Shown: positions 44,730-52,332, numbered from the stretch's first letter. The stretch: 59,431 bases of DNA from Candidatus Binatia bacterium (GCA_035541935.1 DATKMJ010000037.1:1-59431), one strand, 5' to 3'. The notes: generated by a model not told the origin, from the sequence alone. Program-made: numbers and translations.

Positions 44730-45243
44730 CCGAGGCGCCGAGACGAAAAGCGATCGAAGCGCGAGCTAGACGTACCGCCCCTCGTTGAATAACCGCGCGG
44801 CACGCCCTCTCGATCGCACCTTGCAGCGAGCCGGAGAGCCGCGACTCCAGCTCAGCCATCCAGCGATCGGCGGCGTGGGTCTCGGGGGCCATCTCGGGCA
44901 CGATCGAACGTTCGTTCTCGCAAAGGATGCGCGGCAGAGCGATTCTTCGAACGCCGCGAGACCGCACGTGCCTCTCGGCTGCGGCGAGCGCTTCCGCGTA
45001 GATCGCGAATCGCGCGCGAAAGCGCACGTTTGCGTTAGCGAACGCGCGCTTCACGCAGATAGCGGCGATCGCGTCGGCCCGTTCTTTCGCCGGCCTCGGA
45101 CACGCCTCAATGGCACGGCGGGCCTTGCGCAAATGGCTTTCGAGCAACCCCCGAAGTGCCGCGACGTCCTCGCGGCAACCGGACTCGAGAAGCGCTCTCG
45201 CGTCTGCCTCCCGGCGACGGACGGCATGCAGTTCGTCCAGCAC
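44590..45243 (-). CDS. Helical hypothetical protein, second gene of a fluoride-riboswitch operon
   Basis: 217 residues from a GTG at 45243, three bases after the stop of the coiled-coil gene. Ala/Arg/Glu-rich helices dominate (LRGLLESHLRKARRAIE, RFAIYAEALAAAERHV, WMAELESRLSGSLQGAIER). Residues after ~170 are low complexity and overlap the convergent gene, so the native end may be earlier in function. No known domain. Its pairing with a coiled-coil protein opposite a dynamin-like GTPase suggests a membrane-associated or scaffolding partner; this is inference. Confidence 0.6.
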   Translation of the reverse strand: MLDELHAVRRREADARALLESGCREDVAALRGLLESHLRKARRAIEACPRPAKERADAIAAICVKRAFANANVRFRARFAIYAEALAAAERHVRSRGVRRIALPRILCENERSIVPEMAPETHAADRWMAELESRLSGSLQGAIERACRAVIQRGAVRLARASIAFRLGASATRIEAARSIGSPDGTAVPNAVRTAEAPSVRDSASTLPHSHEPQVP

Positions 45244-45246
45244 GGA

Positions 45247-45609
45247 TTACGAGGGCGTCGTAACGATCGGTTCCGTGTCGAAAAGCAGATCCTCGACCTG
45301 CTCGTGCTTCTGCAAACGCACTTTGAGCTCCGCGATCCTCGCCTGTAAGAGCCTCGCCCGGTCCAGGATGATCTCGCGATCCGCGAAGGCGCCGGCATTA
45401 CGCATTCGCTCGATCTTTAGATTGCGCATCGACTCTTGCAGTTCGAAGTGTTCCGAGGCATATTGCCGTTCGAGGTCGTACATGCGCCCGCTGCGCGCCT
45501 TCAACGTCTCGTTCAACGAGCGCACGCGCTCCTCGAGCTCGTTGCAGCGGCGTGCGAGCTCTTCTGCCAGTCGATCGTCCTGCTTCGATTTTGTCCGCCG
45601 TCCGATCAC
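45247..45609 (-). CDS. Coiled-coil protein under fluoride riboswitch control
   Basis: 120 residues from a GTG at 45609. After a basic N-terminus (IGRRTKSKQDDR) nearly the whole chain has heptad character: LAEELARRCNELEERVRSL, LERQYASEHFELQESM, LLQARIAELKVRLQKHEQ. No signal or membrane helix. GAGAGG-type ribosome site 8 bases upstream lies inside a short hairpin (CTCCT with AGGAG, 45636-45621) that competes with the aptamer stem. First gene of a two-gene unit transcribed away from the Nudix-dynamin-CrcB operon. Likely a structural or adaptor protein; function unknown. Confidence 0.7.
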   Translation of the reverse strand: MIGRRTKSKQDDRLAEELARRCNELEERVRSLNETLKARSGRMYDLERQYASEHFELQESMRNLKIERMRNAGAFADREIILDRARLLQARIAELKVRLQKHEQVEDLLFDTEPIVTTPS

Positions 45610-45628
45610 GAGTACTGCCTCTCCTCCG

Positions 45629-45682
45629 GAAAGGAGCCATCAGCCATGTAGGCGGTTAATCGGCGAGCTCCATCGCCGCCGA
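45629..45682 (-). ncRNA. Fluoride riboswitch (crcB motif), leftward copy of a divergent pair
   Basis: On the minus strand the core reads GGCGATGGAGCTCGCC, then GATTAACCGCC, a short loop, and GGCTGATGGCTCCTTTC. This fits the fluoride riboswitch consensus at every conserved block (GGCGATGG, TCGCC, AACCGC, CTGATG, CTCCT). The closing strand GGCTCCTT can alternatively pair with AGGAG of the ribosome site of the coiled-coil gene, giving translational control. It forms a 15-bp inverted repeat with the rightward copy at 45729-45780. Confidence 0.88.
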
Positions 45683-45728
45683 TTCCTTTGAAGGATCGGA
45701 ACGCGGCTCCTGCGAAGTGTCTTGCAGT

Positions 45729-45780
45729 AAGGCGATGGAGCGCCGCCTTCGACCGCCGCTCGCCGGCTGATGGCTCCTTC
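45729..45780 (+). ncRNA. Fluoride riboswitch (crcB motif), rightward copy of a divergent pair
   Basis: The plus strand reads GGCGATGGAGCGCCGCC, then CGACCGCC, a loop, and GGCTGATGGCTCCTTCTC. The conserved blocks are as in the leftward copy with small changes in the paired parts. It precedes the Nudix - dynamin - DUF190 - CrcB operon, whose last gene is the fluoride channel, the classical target of this RNA. Only 46 bases lie between the two aptamers, and no convincing promoter for either direction was recognised there. Confidence 0.85.
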
Positions 45781-45811
45781 TCGATGAAGTCTATTGAGAG
45801 GAGCATTTTTT
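45773..45811 (+). terminator. Riboswitch-controlled terminator/SD-hiding hairpin
   Basis: GCTCCTTCTC (45773-45782) pairs with GAGAGGAGC (45796-45804) with one bulged T, followed by a run of six T (45806-45811). The left arm is also the closing strand of the fluoride aptamer, so ligand binding should prevent the terminator. The right arm is the ribosome site of the Nudix gene, so both transcription and translation could be switched. Confidence 0.78.
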
Positions 45812-46277
45812 GAATCATTATTTGGTCCGAGTCAGCGCGGCGATCCTCCGTCCCCGCGACGAGGTGCTGGCGCTTCGGCAACTGGATCGCGGTCTCGAAC
45901 GAATAGCTCTCCCCGGCGGGACTGCCGATCTCAACGAATCGCTCGAAGAAGCGCTCGTGCGCGAAGTTCGCGAGGAGACCGGTTGCGAGGTCCTTCCCAG
46001 CGACATCGCGTGCGTCGCAGAAGGCTATAACGACCGCTGGTCGCAGCCGACCCTCGATGTGTGCTTCTATGCTCGGATGCAGGGGCGCGTGCAGGCGCCC
46101 GAGCGGCTCGGCGAATACATCGTCGGCATCGAGTGGATGGCTTTGGACGACCCCTCGCTCCTAACGTTCGTTCCGCACGTCGCGGGCTTCAAATGCAGCC
46201 GCCGGGGTCGATACGTCGACGAGACTGGGGCGTTTCGACGCAAGAAGGCGGCATGGAATCTCAACGGTCCATCGTGA
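45810..46277 (+). CDS. Nudix hydrolase, fluoride-riboswitch operon
   Basis: 155 residues from a TTG at 45810, placed 6 bases after GAGAGGAG; no better start exists. The Nudix box is complete: G-x5-E-x7-REVREETG within GGTADLNESLEEAL and VREVREETGCEV. A C-terminal part includes EWMALDDPSLLTF and a basic tail. Nudix enzymes cleave nucleoside diphosphates linked to another group (damaged nucleotides, NADH, ADP-ribose, dinucleoside polyphosphates). In fluoride stress it might remove nucleotide-fluoride by-products or signalling dinucleotides, which is speculation. Its end overlaps the GTPase gene by 25 bases. Confidence 0.88.
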   Translation: MNHYLVRVSAAILRPRDEVLALRQLDRGLERIALPGGTADLNESLEEALVREVREETGCEVLPSDIACVAEGYNDRWSQPTLDVCFYARMQGRVQAPERLGEYIVGIEWMALDDPSLLTFVPHVAGFKCSRRGRYVDETGAFRRKKAAWNLNGPS

Positions 46278-47971
46278 TAGAGGACGCGATAGCGCGAACT
46301 CGCGCGCTGGCGCGCCTTCTAGAAGACGAGACGACGGAAAGGCTCGCGCGCGAGCTTGGCGATCAAGTTCCGACCGGGGAAATAAACCTGCTCGTCGTCG
46401 GTCAGTTCAAACGCGGGAAGAGCTCGCTCATCAACGCACTGTTGGGCGACGACGTCATGCCGACCGGGGCCCTGCCGCTCACCGGTGTAGTAAGCTGCAT
46501 TCGCTACGGGAACGAACGGCGGATCGATGTCTCCTTCCGGCATCGCGAGGGTCTCACCATCCCGGTCGACGAGTTGCCGCTCTACGTGACCGAACGCTAC
46601 AATCCGGCCAATCGGCTCGGCGTGGACCGCGTTGAAGTGACGTGGCCTGCGGAGGCGATCCGCGGCGTCGTGCTCTTCGACACCCCCGGCATTGGCTCGA
46701 CGCACGCGCACAACACCGCGATCGCTCGTGCGGCGTTGCCGCGGGCCGACGCGGCCATCCTCGTCGTCGGACCGGAGCCGCCGATCGGAGCCGCGGAGCT
46801 GCAGTACGCGCGCGAAGTCGTTGAGTCGTCCGAACGTCTCTTCGTGGTTTTGAACAAGAGCGACATCGCGGGAAGCGCCCTCTCCGAAATCCTCAAGTTT
46901 ACGGACGAGGCGCTCGACCAAATCGCCGGCGCTCGCGGCGTCGATATCGCGCTCTTGAGCGCGACCGTCGCTCGCGACGCCCAGCGACGCGGCGAACGCG
47001 ATCCGGCATTCGCCGCATTCGTCGAATCGCTGCGAAGCTTCGTCGAGCAGCACGGCGAGGCGACGCGCACGCGCTCGATCCGGCGGCGAGTGACGGCGCT
47101 GCTGCAACGGCTCGACGCCCTGCTCGCGATGCGTGCCGCAGCGCTCGCTTTACCTATCGCCGATCGCGCAAAGCGAAAGGCCTCCGTCGAACGGGTCTTC
47201 GAGGCGCTCGGCGATCGCGCACGGTCGCTCGAACTGATGGTCGACGACGACGTGCGTCGATTGCGGCTCTCGCTCGAAGAAGCGATGGACGGATTTCACG
47301 ACCGCGACGAGCCGGCGTTCCGGGCGCTCGGGGCAGAACTTGCCCGAGAAAGCTCGGCCGAGCGTCGCGGCGCCGCGTTGGAGCAAGCTGTGAACGAGCG
47401 CGCGTCCGCCTGGCGGACGGATGCGGTACGCCAAGCCTCCCACCAAATAGAAGCGGATTCGGCGAAGTACGGGCGCCTTCTCGGGGAGATCGAAGCGTCC
47501 GCGATAGAGGCCGGCTGTCGGCTGCTCGACGTTGACGCCGCGAAGCCGGTAGCTCGCACGATTGAATTCGAACCGGCGCGGATCGGCCCGGCCGCATCGC
47601 TGACGCCGACGACGGGACTCGAGCTGCTCGGCGCTCTCGCGACCGATCTCTTACCACGCGGATTGCGCGAACCGCTTCTACGGCGTCGCTACAATCGGAT
47701 ACTCTCGCGCGAACTCGACGCGCTCCGAGGCAAGCTCCGTTACGGCATTGGGCACGATCTAGAGCCCTGGAGGCGGTCTGCGCACGGAACGATCTCGTCG
47801 TCGATGGAGGCAGCCCGGCGCGCCGTTTTAGGGGCTTTCGAAGAGTTGGCCGACGAGGCGAGCGACGCCGGCGCGCGAGAGTTGGGCCGCGTGCAGAGCC
47901 TGCGGGAAGAGCTGCGCGTGCTGCACGCAAATCTGGCGGACTCGGAGTTGCCCGTCGCGTCGGCAATGTAG
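46253..47971 (+). CDS. Bacterial dynamin-like GTPase
   Basis: 572 residues from ATG 46253 (AAGAAGGCGG upstream), overlapping the Nudix gene. GTPase motifs: G1 GQFKRGKSS (50-58), G2-type Thr in ALPLTGVV, G3 DTPG (143-146), G4 NKSD (201-204). The G1 form with Gln-Phe-Lys is the dynamin-family signature. The rest (~270-572) is helical: long stretches such as RVFEALGDRARSLELMVDD and RVQSLREELRVLHANL, with a hydrophobic patch GLELLGALATDLLP (~525) that could insert in membrane. Such proteins tubulate or repair membranes. Location between a fluoride riboswitch and CrcB suggests a membrane-protection role in fluoride stress. Confidence 0.88.
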   Translation: MESQRSIVIEDAIARTRALARLLEDETTERLARELGDQVPTGEINLLVVGQFKRGKSSLINALLGDDVMPTGALPLTGVVSCIRYGNERRIDVSFRHREGLTIPVDELPLYVTERYNPANRLGVDRVEVTWPAEAIRGVVLFDTPGIGSTHAHNTAIARAALPRADAAILVVGPEPPIGAAELQYAREVVESSERLFVVLNKSDIAGSALSEILKFTDEALDQIAGARGVDIALLSATVARDAQRRGERDPAFAAFVESLRSFVEQHGEATRTRSIRRRVTALLQRLDALLAMRAAALALPIADRAKRKASVERVFEALGDRARSLELMVDDDVRRLRLSLEEAMDGFHDRDEPAFRALGAELARESSAERRGAALEQAVNERASAWRTDAVRQASHQIEADSAKYGRLLGEIEASAIEAGCRLLDVDAAKPVARTIEFEPARIGPAASLTPTTGLELLGALATDLLPRGLREPLLRRRYNRILSRELDALRGKLRYGIGHDLEPWRRSAHGTISSSMEAARRAVLGAFEELADEASDAGARELGRVQSLREELRVLHANLADSELPVASAM

Positions 47972-48044
47972 GCTTACGCTGACGGGCGCCGAGGAAACTC
48001 CTCACGTCGGTTCGTACGCTCTACTTCGTCATGGACGAGAACGC

Positions 48045-48386
48045 ATGAAGCTCGAAGGGTCGGGGAAGCTGCTTCGGATCTTCGTTGGCGAGAGCGATCG
48101 CTGGGGCTATCAGCCCCTCTACACCGCTATCGTCGAGGCCGCGCGCGCGGCGGGCATCGGGGGCGCGACCGTCTTTAAAGGAATCGAGGGCTACGGCGGC
48201 CATTCCGTCGTGCACGCAGCCCGCGTCTTCGACCTCTCATCGGACTTGCCGATCCTGATCGAGATCGTCGACGTGGAAGAACGAATCCGCGCTTTCTTGC
48301 CTCAGCTCGACAAAATGGTCACCGAGGGCATGGTAACGCTCGAAACCGTGGAGGTCATTGCCTATCGCCTCGGTTCACCCAAGTAG
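48045..48386 (+). CDS. DUF190 family protein, CrcB-associated
   Basis: 113 residues, a ferredoxin-like PII-type fold: KLLRIFVGESDRWGYQPLY, IVEAARAAGIGGATVFKGI, GYGGHSVVHAARVF and LPILIEIVDVEERI. DUF190 proteins are found next to or fused with CrcB fluoride channels and are assumed to regulate them or bind a nucleotide. Two bases separate it from crcB. A 73-base gap precedes it, holding a small hairpin (GAGGA-AAC-TCCTC) but no second fluoride aptamer. Confidence 0.9.
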   Translation: MKLEGSGKLLRIFVGESDRWGYQPLYTAIVEAARAAGIGGATVFKGIEGYGGHSVVHAARVFDLSSDLPILIEIVDVEERIRAFLPQLDKMVTEGMVTLETVEVIAYRLGSPK

Positions 48387-48388
48387 CC

Positions 48389-48790
48389 GTGAATCCGACC
48401 CTCTTATCGTTCGCAGCCGTTGGACTCGGCGCGGGCTGTGGCGGCATGTGCCGTTATGCGCTGACGCTGCTCGTTGTCGGAAAGTTCGGACCCGGCTTGC
48501 CAATCGCGACCCTCTTCATTAACCTGTCCGGATCGTTTCTCATCGGACTGCTCAGCGAGTTGGCTCAAACTCGCGCAGTCGGCATTGACCCCCTTCTGCG
48601 CATCGGACTCACGACCGGCGTCCTCGGCGGATACACGACGTTCTCCAGCTTTGCCTTCGAGACGCTCACACTCGGGGGCGAGCGGGAATGGCGACTCGCT
48701 TTAACCTACGCCGTATGCAGCGTCGTATTCGGTGTCGCACTCTGCTACGCGGGGATGGTCCTGGCGCGCGTCATGGTGAGATCGGCCTAG
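48389..48790 (+). CDS. crcB: Fluoride ion channel CrcB/Fluc
   Basis: 133 residues from a GTG, four transmembrane helices. Fluc signatures: AGCGGMCRYALT, FINLSGSFLIGLL (N-x-x-G-S-F type), and GGYTTFSSFAFET, the break in helix 3 that holds the structural Na+ and lines the pore. It works as an antiparallel dual-topology dimer to export fluoride down its gradient. Only one copy is seen, as in homodimeric forms. Last gene of the riboswitch operon; its 3' end overlaps the convergent OFA transporter by 4 bases. Confidence 0.95.
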   Translation: MNPTLLSFAAVGLGAGCGGMCRYALTLLVVGKFGPGLPIATLFINLSGSFLIGLLSELAQTRAVGIDPLLRIGLTTGVLGGYTTFSSFAFETLTLGGEREWRLALTYAVCSVVFGVALCYAGMVLARVMVRSA

Positions 48791-50055
48791 CGACTCGCTC
48801 GCCGCGCGAGCAGCGGCACGGCGGCGGTCGCGAACAGAAGCGCCGCGGCCGGCGCGAGCCACGCCGTCACCGAGCCCGTCGTCTCCTCGTAGCGCGCCGC
48901 CGTCAGCGGACCGAGGATCCCCGCGACGGCGGCCGCCGTGATGATGAACGAGTAGTCCTCGCCGAGGTAGCGCGTGCCGAAGAGATCGGCCATCACCGCC
49001 GGCGCGATGCCGAAGATGCCGCCGAAGCAGAGCATCGCCACGACGAAGACGACCGGCACCCAAACGCCGCCCTGCATGCGCGCCATGAAGAAAAACGCGA
49101 CGGCTTGCAGCGCGAAGCAGAGCGCGAGCGACGCGGGCCGGCCGATGAAATCCGAGAGCCACGCCCAGAGAAACCGGCCGACGCCGTTTGCCGCCGAAAG
49201 GCCGCCGAAGACGATCGTCGCGGCGGCGGCCGTCAACCCGCTGACCTTCGCGTAAATGGGCACGGCGTTACTGAAGAGCGCGAGGCCGCAGGTCGCGTTG
49301 ACGAAGATGACCGTCCACATCATATAGAACGCGCGCGTACGCAGCATCTCTTCCGGCGTGAAATCGCATTCCATGGCAAGCTTCGAGGCCGCTTTTGCAA
49401 CGCTGAATCCCGCCGGCGGCGCGTGAATCAACAGCGCGCTCGCGACTCCGATCGCCAAGAAGACGACGCCCGACCAGGTGAAAACGTGCGCGATCACCGC
49501 GACGTCGGCCGGCGATGCGAACGCCGTCGCGTGACCCGTCACCATCGCATCGGCACGATCGGCCACGCTCCGAAACGAACGCAGCGATCCGACGATCAGG
49601 TTGAATCCCACCGATCCCAACCCGTATCCGGCGAGAATGACGCCGTTGGCGAGGCCGCGCTCCTCGGGAAACCACTTCGTGATCGTCGCGCCGGGCACGA
49701 CGTAGATCATGCCGCAGCCGATTCCACCGATCGCGCCGTACGTGAGATAGAGCCACCAGAGTCCAAACCGCGCGAGTCCGAGCCCCGCGAGCAGGCTGCC
49801 CGCACCCCACATCACCGCGCCGGCGACGGCGACGCCGCGCGGGCCGAAACGATCGTGCGCGAAGCCGCCCGCGACGGCGCCGACCGCGAAGAAGACGATG
49901 ACGAGTGAGAATACGAGCGCGACTTCGACGCTCGACCATCCGAAGAACGCGACGAGCGGGCGCGTATAGAGACTCCACGAGAAGATCGTGCCCGCGACCG
50001 ACATCACAACGAATCCGGCGGCGAGGACGATCCAGCGCTCGAAAGGCCGTACCAC
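48787..50055 (-). CDS. MFS transporter, oxalate/formate antiporter (OFA) family
   Basis: 422 residues, 12 transmembrane helices. OFA-type features: FSWSLYTRPLVAFFGWS in helix 1, AHDRFGPRGVAVAG in the first MFS loop, GIGCGMIYVVPGATITKWFPEERGLANGV read as two parts (GCGMIYVVPG, KWFPEERGLANG). The WFP-x-x-RGLANG motif is diagnostic of the family. Members carry oxalate/formate or other monocarboxylates; many remain unassigned. Monocistronic. A link to the formate-hydrogenlyase-like operon nearby is tempting but unproven. Confidence 0.88.
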   Translation of the reverse strand: MVRPFERWIVLAAGFVVMSVAGTIFSWSLYTRPLVAFFGWSSVEVALVFSLVIVFFAVGAVAGGFAHDRFGPRGVAVAGAVMWGAGSLLAGLGLARFGLWWLYLTYGAIGGIGCGMIYVVPGATITKWFPEERGLANGVILAGYGLGSVGFNLIVGSLRSFRSVADRADAMVTGHATAFASPADVAVIAHVFTWSGVVFLAIGVASALLIHAPPAGFSVAKAASKLAMECDFTPEEMLRTRAFYMMWTVIFVNATCGLALFSNAVPIYAKVSGLTAAAATIVFGGLSAANGVGRFLWAWLSDFIGRPASLALCFALQAVAFFFMARMQGGVWVPVVFVVAMLCFGGIFGIAPAVMADLFGTRYLGEDYSFIITAAAVAGILGPLTAARYEETTGSVTAWLAPAAALLFATAAVPLLARRASR

Positions 50056-50139
50056 GTTGCTACGTCTGTATCACGAACGAACCGTGCTTGCAAGGCGCCC
50101 GGGAAGGGCGCGCCGGTTCGCCGACAAAGACGAACGGCA

Positions 50140-50511
50140 ATGACCGATCTTGCGTCGCGCGCCTGCGTTCCATGCCGCGGCGGCGTGCCGCCGCTCGACG
50201 ACGCGCAGATCGCGCCGCTCCTCGCGCAGCTCGACGAAGGCTGGAACGTCGTCGAGCGTCCCGGCCCGAAGGGCGCCATCGTGAAGCTTCTCGAGCGCAC
50301 GTATCGCTTCTCGGACTTTGCCGGTGCCATGCGCGCTGCGGTTCGCGTCGGCGAGATGGCTGAGGAGCAGCAGCATCATCCCGATCTCCACCTCTCGTGG
50401 GGACGGCTCGGCGTCGAGATTTGGACGCACAAGATCGGCGGGTTGACCGAGAGCGATTTTATCTTCGCGGCCAAGTGCGATGCCCTGATTCCCCGCGATC
50501 AACCCGTCTAG
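50140..50511 (+). CDS. phhB: Pterin-4-alpha-carbinolamine dehydratase
   Basis: 123 residues. N-terminal CVPCRGGVPPLDDAQI, then DEGWNVVERPGPKGA and the active-site block EMAEEQQHHPDLHLSWG with the three-histidine region and VEIWTHKIGGLTESD. The enzyme dehydrates 4a-hydroxytetrahydrobiopterin, recycling the cofactor of aromatic amino-acid hydroxylases; it also occurs with molybdopterin genes. No hydroxylase is nearby. Single gene. Confidence 0.93.
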   Translation: MTDLASRACVPCRGGVPPLDDAQIAPLLAQLDEGWNVVERPGPKGAIVKLLERTYRFSDFAGAMRAAVRVGEMAEEQQHHPDLHLSWGRLGVEIWTHKIGGLTESDFIFAAKCDALIPRDQPV

Positions 50512-50663
50512 CGGCCCCCGAAAAGAGGGGACCGACTACACCGATCCCCTCCCTCGCTCCACGGTGCCCTGGCGGCCCCGTATAGCCCCGCGAAAATTCA
50601 ACGGCCGACTCCCTAAGGCATCCCGAAAGGAGTTATTAGGCTACCCTAAGTATGCTCTGAGGC

Positions 50664-51779
50664 GTGCATAAATGGGGGCTCGGAATCGGCTCGCTCCTCC
50701 TCTGGCTGGCACTTCCGGCGGCCGCTCCGGCGATTCCGCTCTTTGCGCACCAATATGGGGTCACGTGCGAGAAGTGCCACTCGGTGATCCCGCATCTCAA
50801 TGAGTTCGGGGCCGCCTTCCTCGTCAACGGGGAGCGCTTCCCGGGCGTCTCGTCCGGACCGGCGATTCCGTTCTCGGCAAAGGCCAATCTCGTGGATTCG
50901 AGCGAGTATCAGGGCGAGGGTCCCGACGGCCAAGGGCTTCCGAAGGCGATCGTCGACGAGATCGAACTCTTCTCGTCCGCGACGATAGGCTCGCGAGCGA
51001 ATTACTTCGTCGAGCAGTACGTCGTGGACGGCGGCGAGCCGGGCCTCTTACGCGACGCGTGGATCAGCGATCGCGTCAATCCGTGGGATGCGAAGATTCC
51101 CGTCTATCTACAGGGCGGCCAGTTCACGCTGCCCCTGCCCGTCGATCCCGAAACCTTTCGCGACACCTATCAGAGTTATACGCCGTACGAGTTGAGCGTC
51201 GGAGCGAATCCCTTTACGTTCTTCGATCCCGCCATGGGGATGCGGCTCGGCATCGGCGACGGGCTGCGCGGCGTGAGCGGACAAATTTTTGCAGGCCCTG
51301 GTTACACGCGGCAGAGCGGGCTGCCGGCGACCGGCGTCGACACCGAGCTCTATCTTCAAGACGCGATCGGTCCCTTCACGCTCAGCACGTGGCGGTACGA
51401 CGGTTTGCGTCCGGTCGCCGGCGGGCCCGGCGATCGTTTCGATCGCTTGGGCTTCGGGTTCACGTACGGACAGTGGGCGCGCTTCTCGAGCGAGTTCGTG
51501 ATCATCAACGGGTGGGATTCGAACTGCGGAACGCCGGGGCTCGTCGGCTGCAGATCGAGCGGCGGTTTCGAGCAGTTGCGCTACGCCTTCAACCGCAGGC
51601 TCTTCGCCGAAGCGCGATACGAGGGAACCTACGACCCGGTCAACGGATTTACGCGCGACGGCGTGGTACTGATGGGCTACGGTCCGACCGAGAATACCCG
51701 CGTGACGATCGAGGACGTGATCTCACATACGCCGCAGACGATGAACACGATGAACGCTCAGTTCACGATCGCGTACTGA
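50664..51779 (+). CDS. Cyc2-like fused monohaem cytochrome c - porin, second copy
   Basis: 371 residues from GTG 50664. Signal peptide (LLLWLALPAAAPA), then IPLFAHQYGVTCEKCH (C35, C38, H39) and PHLNEFG, again the Cyc2-type N-terminus. The remainder is a beta-barrel with many aromatic strand ends (ANYFVEQYVVDGG, FSSEFVIINGWD, NRRLFAEARYEG) and ends in FTIAY. It differs clearly from the 19668 copy in the barrel, so the pair is old. TGATG overlap joins it to a YceI gene rather than to a cupredoxin. Upstream 152 bases hold an AGGGGA/TCCCCT hairpin and no gene. Confidence 0.72.
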   Translation: MHKWGLGIGSLLLWLALPAAAPAIPLFAHQYGVTCEKCHSVIPHLNEFGAAFLVNGERFPGVSSGPAIPFSAKANLVDSSEYQGEGPDGQGLPKAIVDEIELFSSATIGSRANYFVEQYVVDGGEPGLLRDAWISDRVNPWDAKIPVYLQGGQFTLPLPVDPETFRDTYQSYTPYELSVGANPFTFFDPAMGMRLGIGDGLRGVSGQIFAGPGYTRQSGLPATGVDTELYLQDAIGPFTLSTWRYDGLRPVAGGPGDRFDRLGFGFTYGQWARFSSEFVIINGWDSNCGTPGLVGCRSSGGFEQLRYAFNRRLFAEARYEGTYDPVNGFTRDGVVLMGYGPTENTRVTIEDVISHTPQTMNTMNAQFTIAY

Positions 51780-52324
51780 TGCGCGCGCGATTCGGACCAA
51801 TTCTCCTTCTCGCGTGCGCGCTCGCCGGCGCGGCGCCGGCGCCGCGCGCGATCGACGCCTGGAGATCGAGCGCGCAGTTCAGCGTCTCGCACGTTTGGGT
51901 CGAACGAGTGAAGGGAACGGTGCCGATTCTAAGCGGCTCGGTCGAGTTGGCGCCCGGTTCGGAGATCCCGACGAGCGCAGCCGCCGTGCTCGACGCGACG
52001 CGCATCAAGACCGACGAGCCCGATCGCGATCGCGCGCTCGAGTCGCCGGACTTCTTCGACGTCAAGAACTTTCCAACGTGGACCTTCGCCAGCACGAAGA
52101 TCGTGCCGAAGAACGAGACCGCGTTCGAGATGGACGGCGACCTAACGATCCACGGCGTAACGCAACCCGAGGTGCTGAACGTCACCGTCGGGGGAACGCC
52201 GGAGCATCCCGAGTATCGCGCGACCGCCGAAATCGACCGTCACGCTTTCAAGATGAGCGTGACGCGGCTCGACCCGACAATCGGCGACACCGTCGACATC
52301 GCCCTCGATATCGTCCTCCGGTAG
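51779..52324 (+). CDS. YceI family periplasmic protein
   Basis: 181 residues from the ATG overlapping the preceding stop; the much longer upstream frame is a shadow. Signal peptide LLLACALAGAAPAPRA. YceI lipocalin-like barrel motifs: SAQFSVSHVWVERVKGTV, IKTDEPDRDRALESPDFFD, FPTWTFASTKI, GDLTIHGVTQPEVLNV and DRHAFKMSVTRLDPTIGDTV. YceI proteins bind long isoprenoids such as polyprenyl-quinone precursors and sit beside cytochromes. With the Cyc2-like gene this suggests a lipid or quinone carrier serving the outer-membrane electron path; the link is inferred. Confidence 0.9.
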   Translation: MRARFGPILLLACALAGAAPAPRAIDAWRSSAQFSVSHVWVERVKGTVPILSGSVELAPGSEIPTSAAAVLDATRIKTDEPDRDRALESPDFFDVKNFPTWTFASTKIVPKNETAFEMDGDLTIHGVTQPEVLNVTVGGTPEHPEYRATAEIDRHAFKMSVTRLDPTIGDTVDIALDIVLR

Positions 52325-52332
52325 CGCCGCCG

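Noticed and set aside
45631-45778. Inverted repeat as insertion-sequence ends or MITE
   Set aside because: Both arms and their inner bases match fluoride aptamers in divergent orientation, which explains the symmetry.
47972-48044. Additional fluoride aptamer directly before DUF190
   Set aside because: Only a small GAGGA/TCCTC hairpin; the GATGG and CTGATG blocks are absent.
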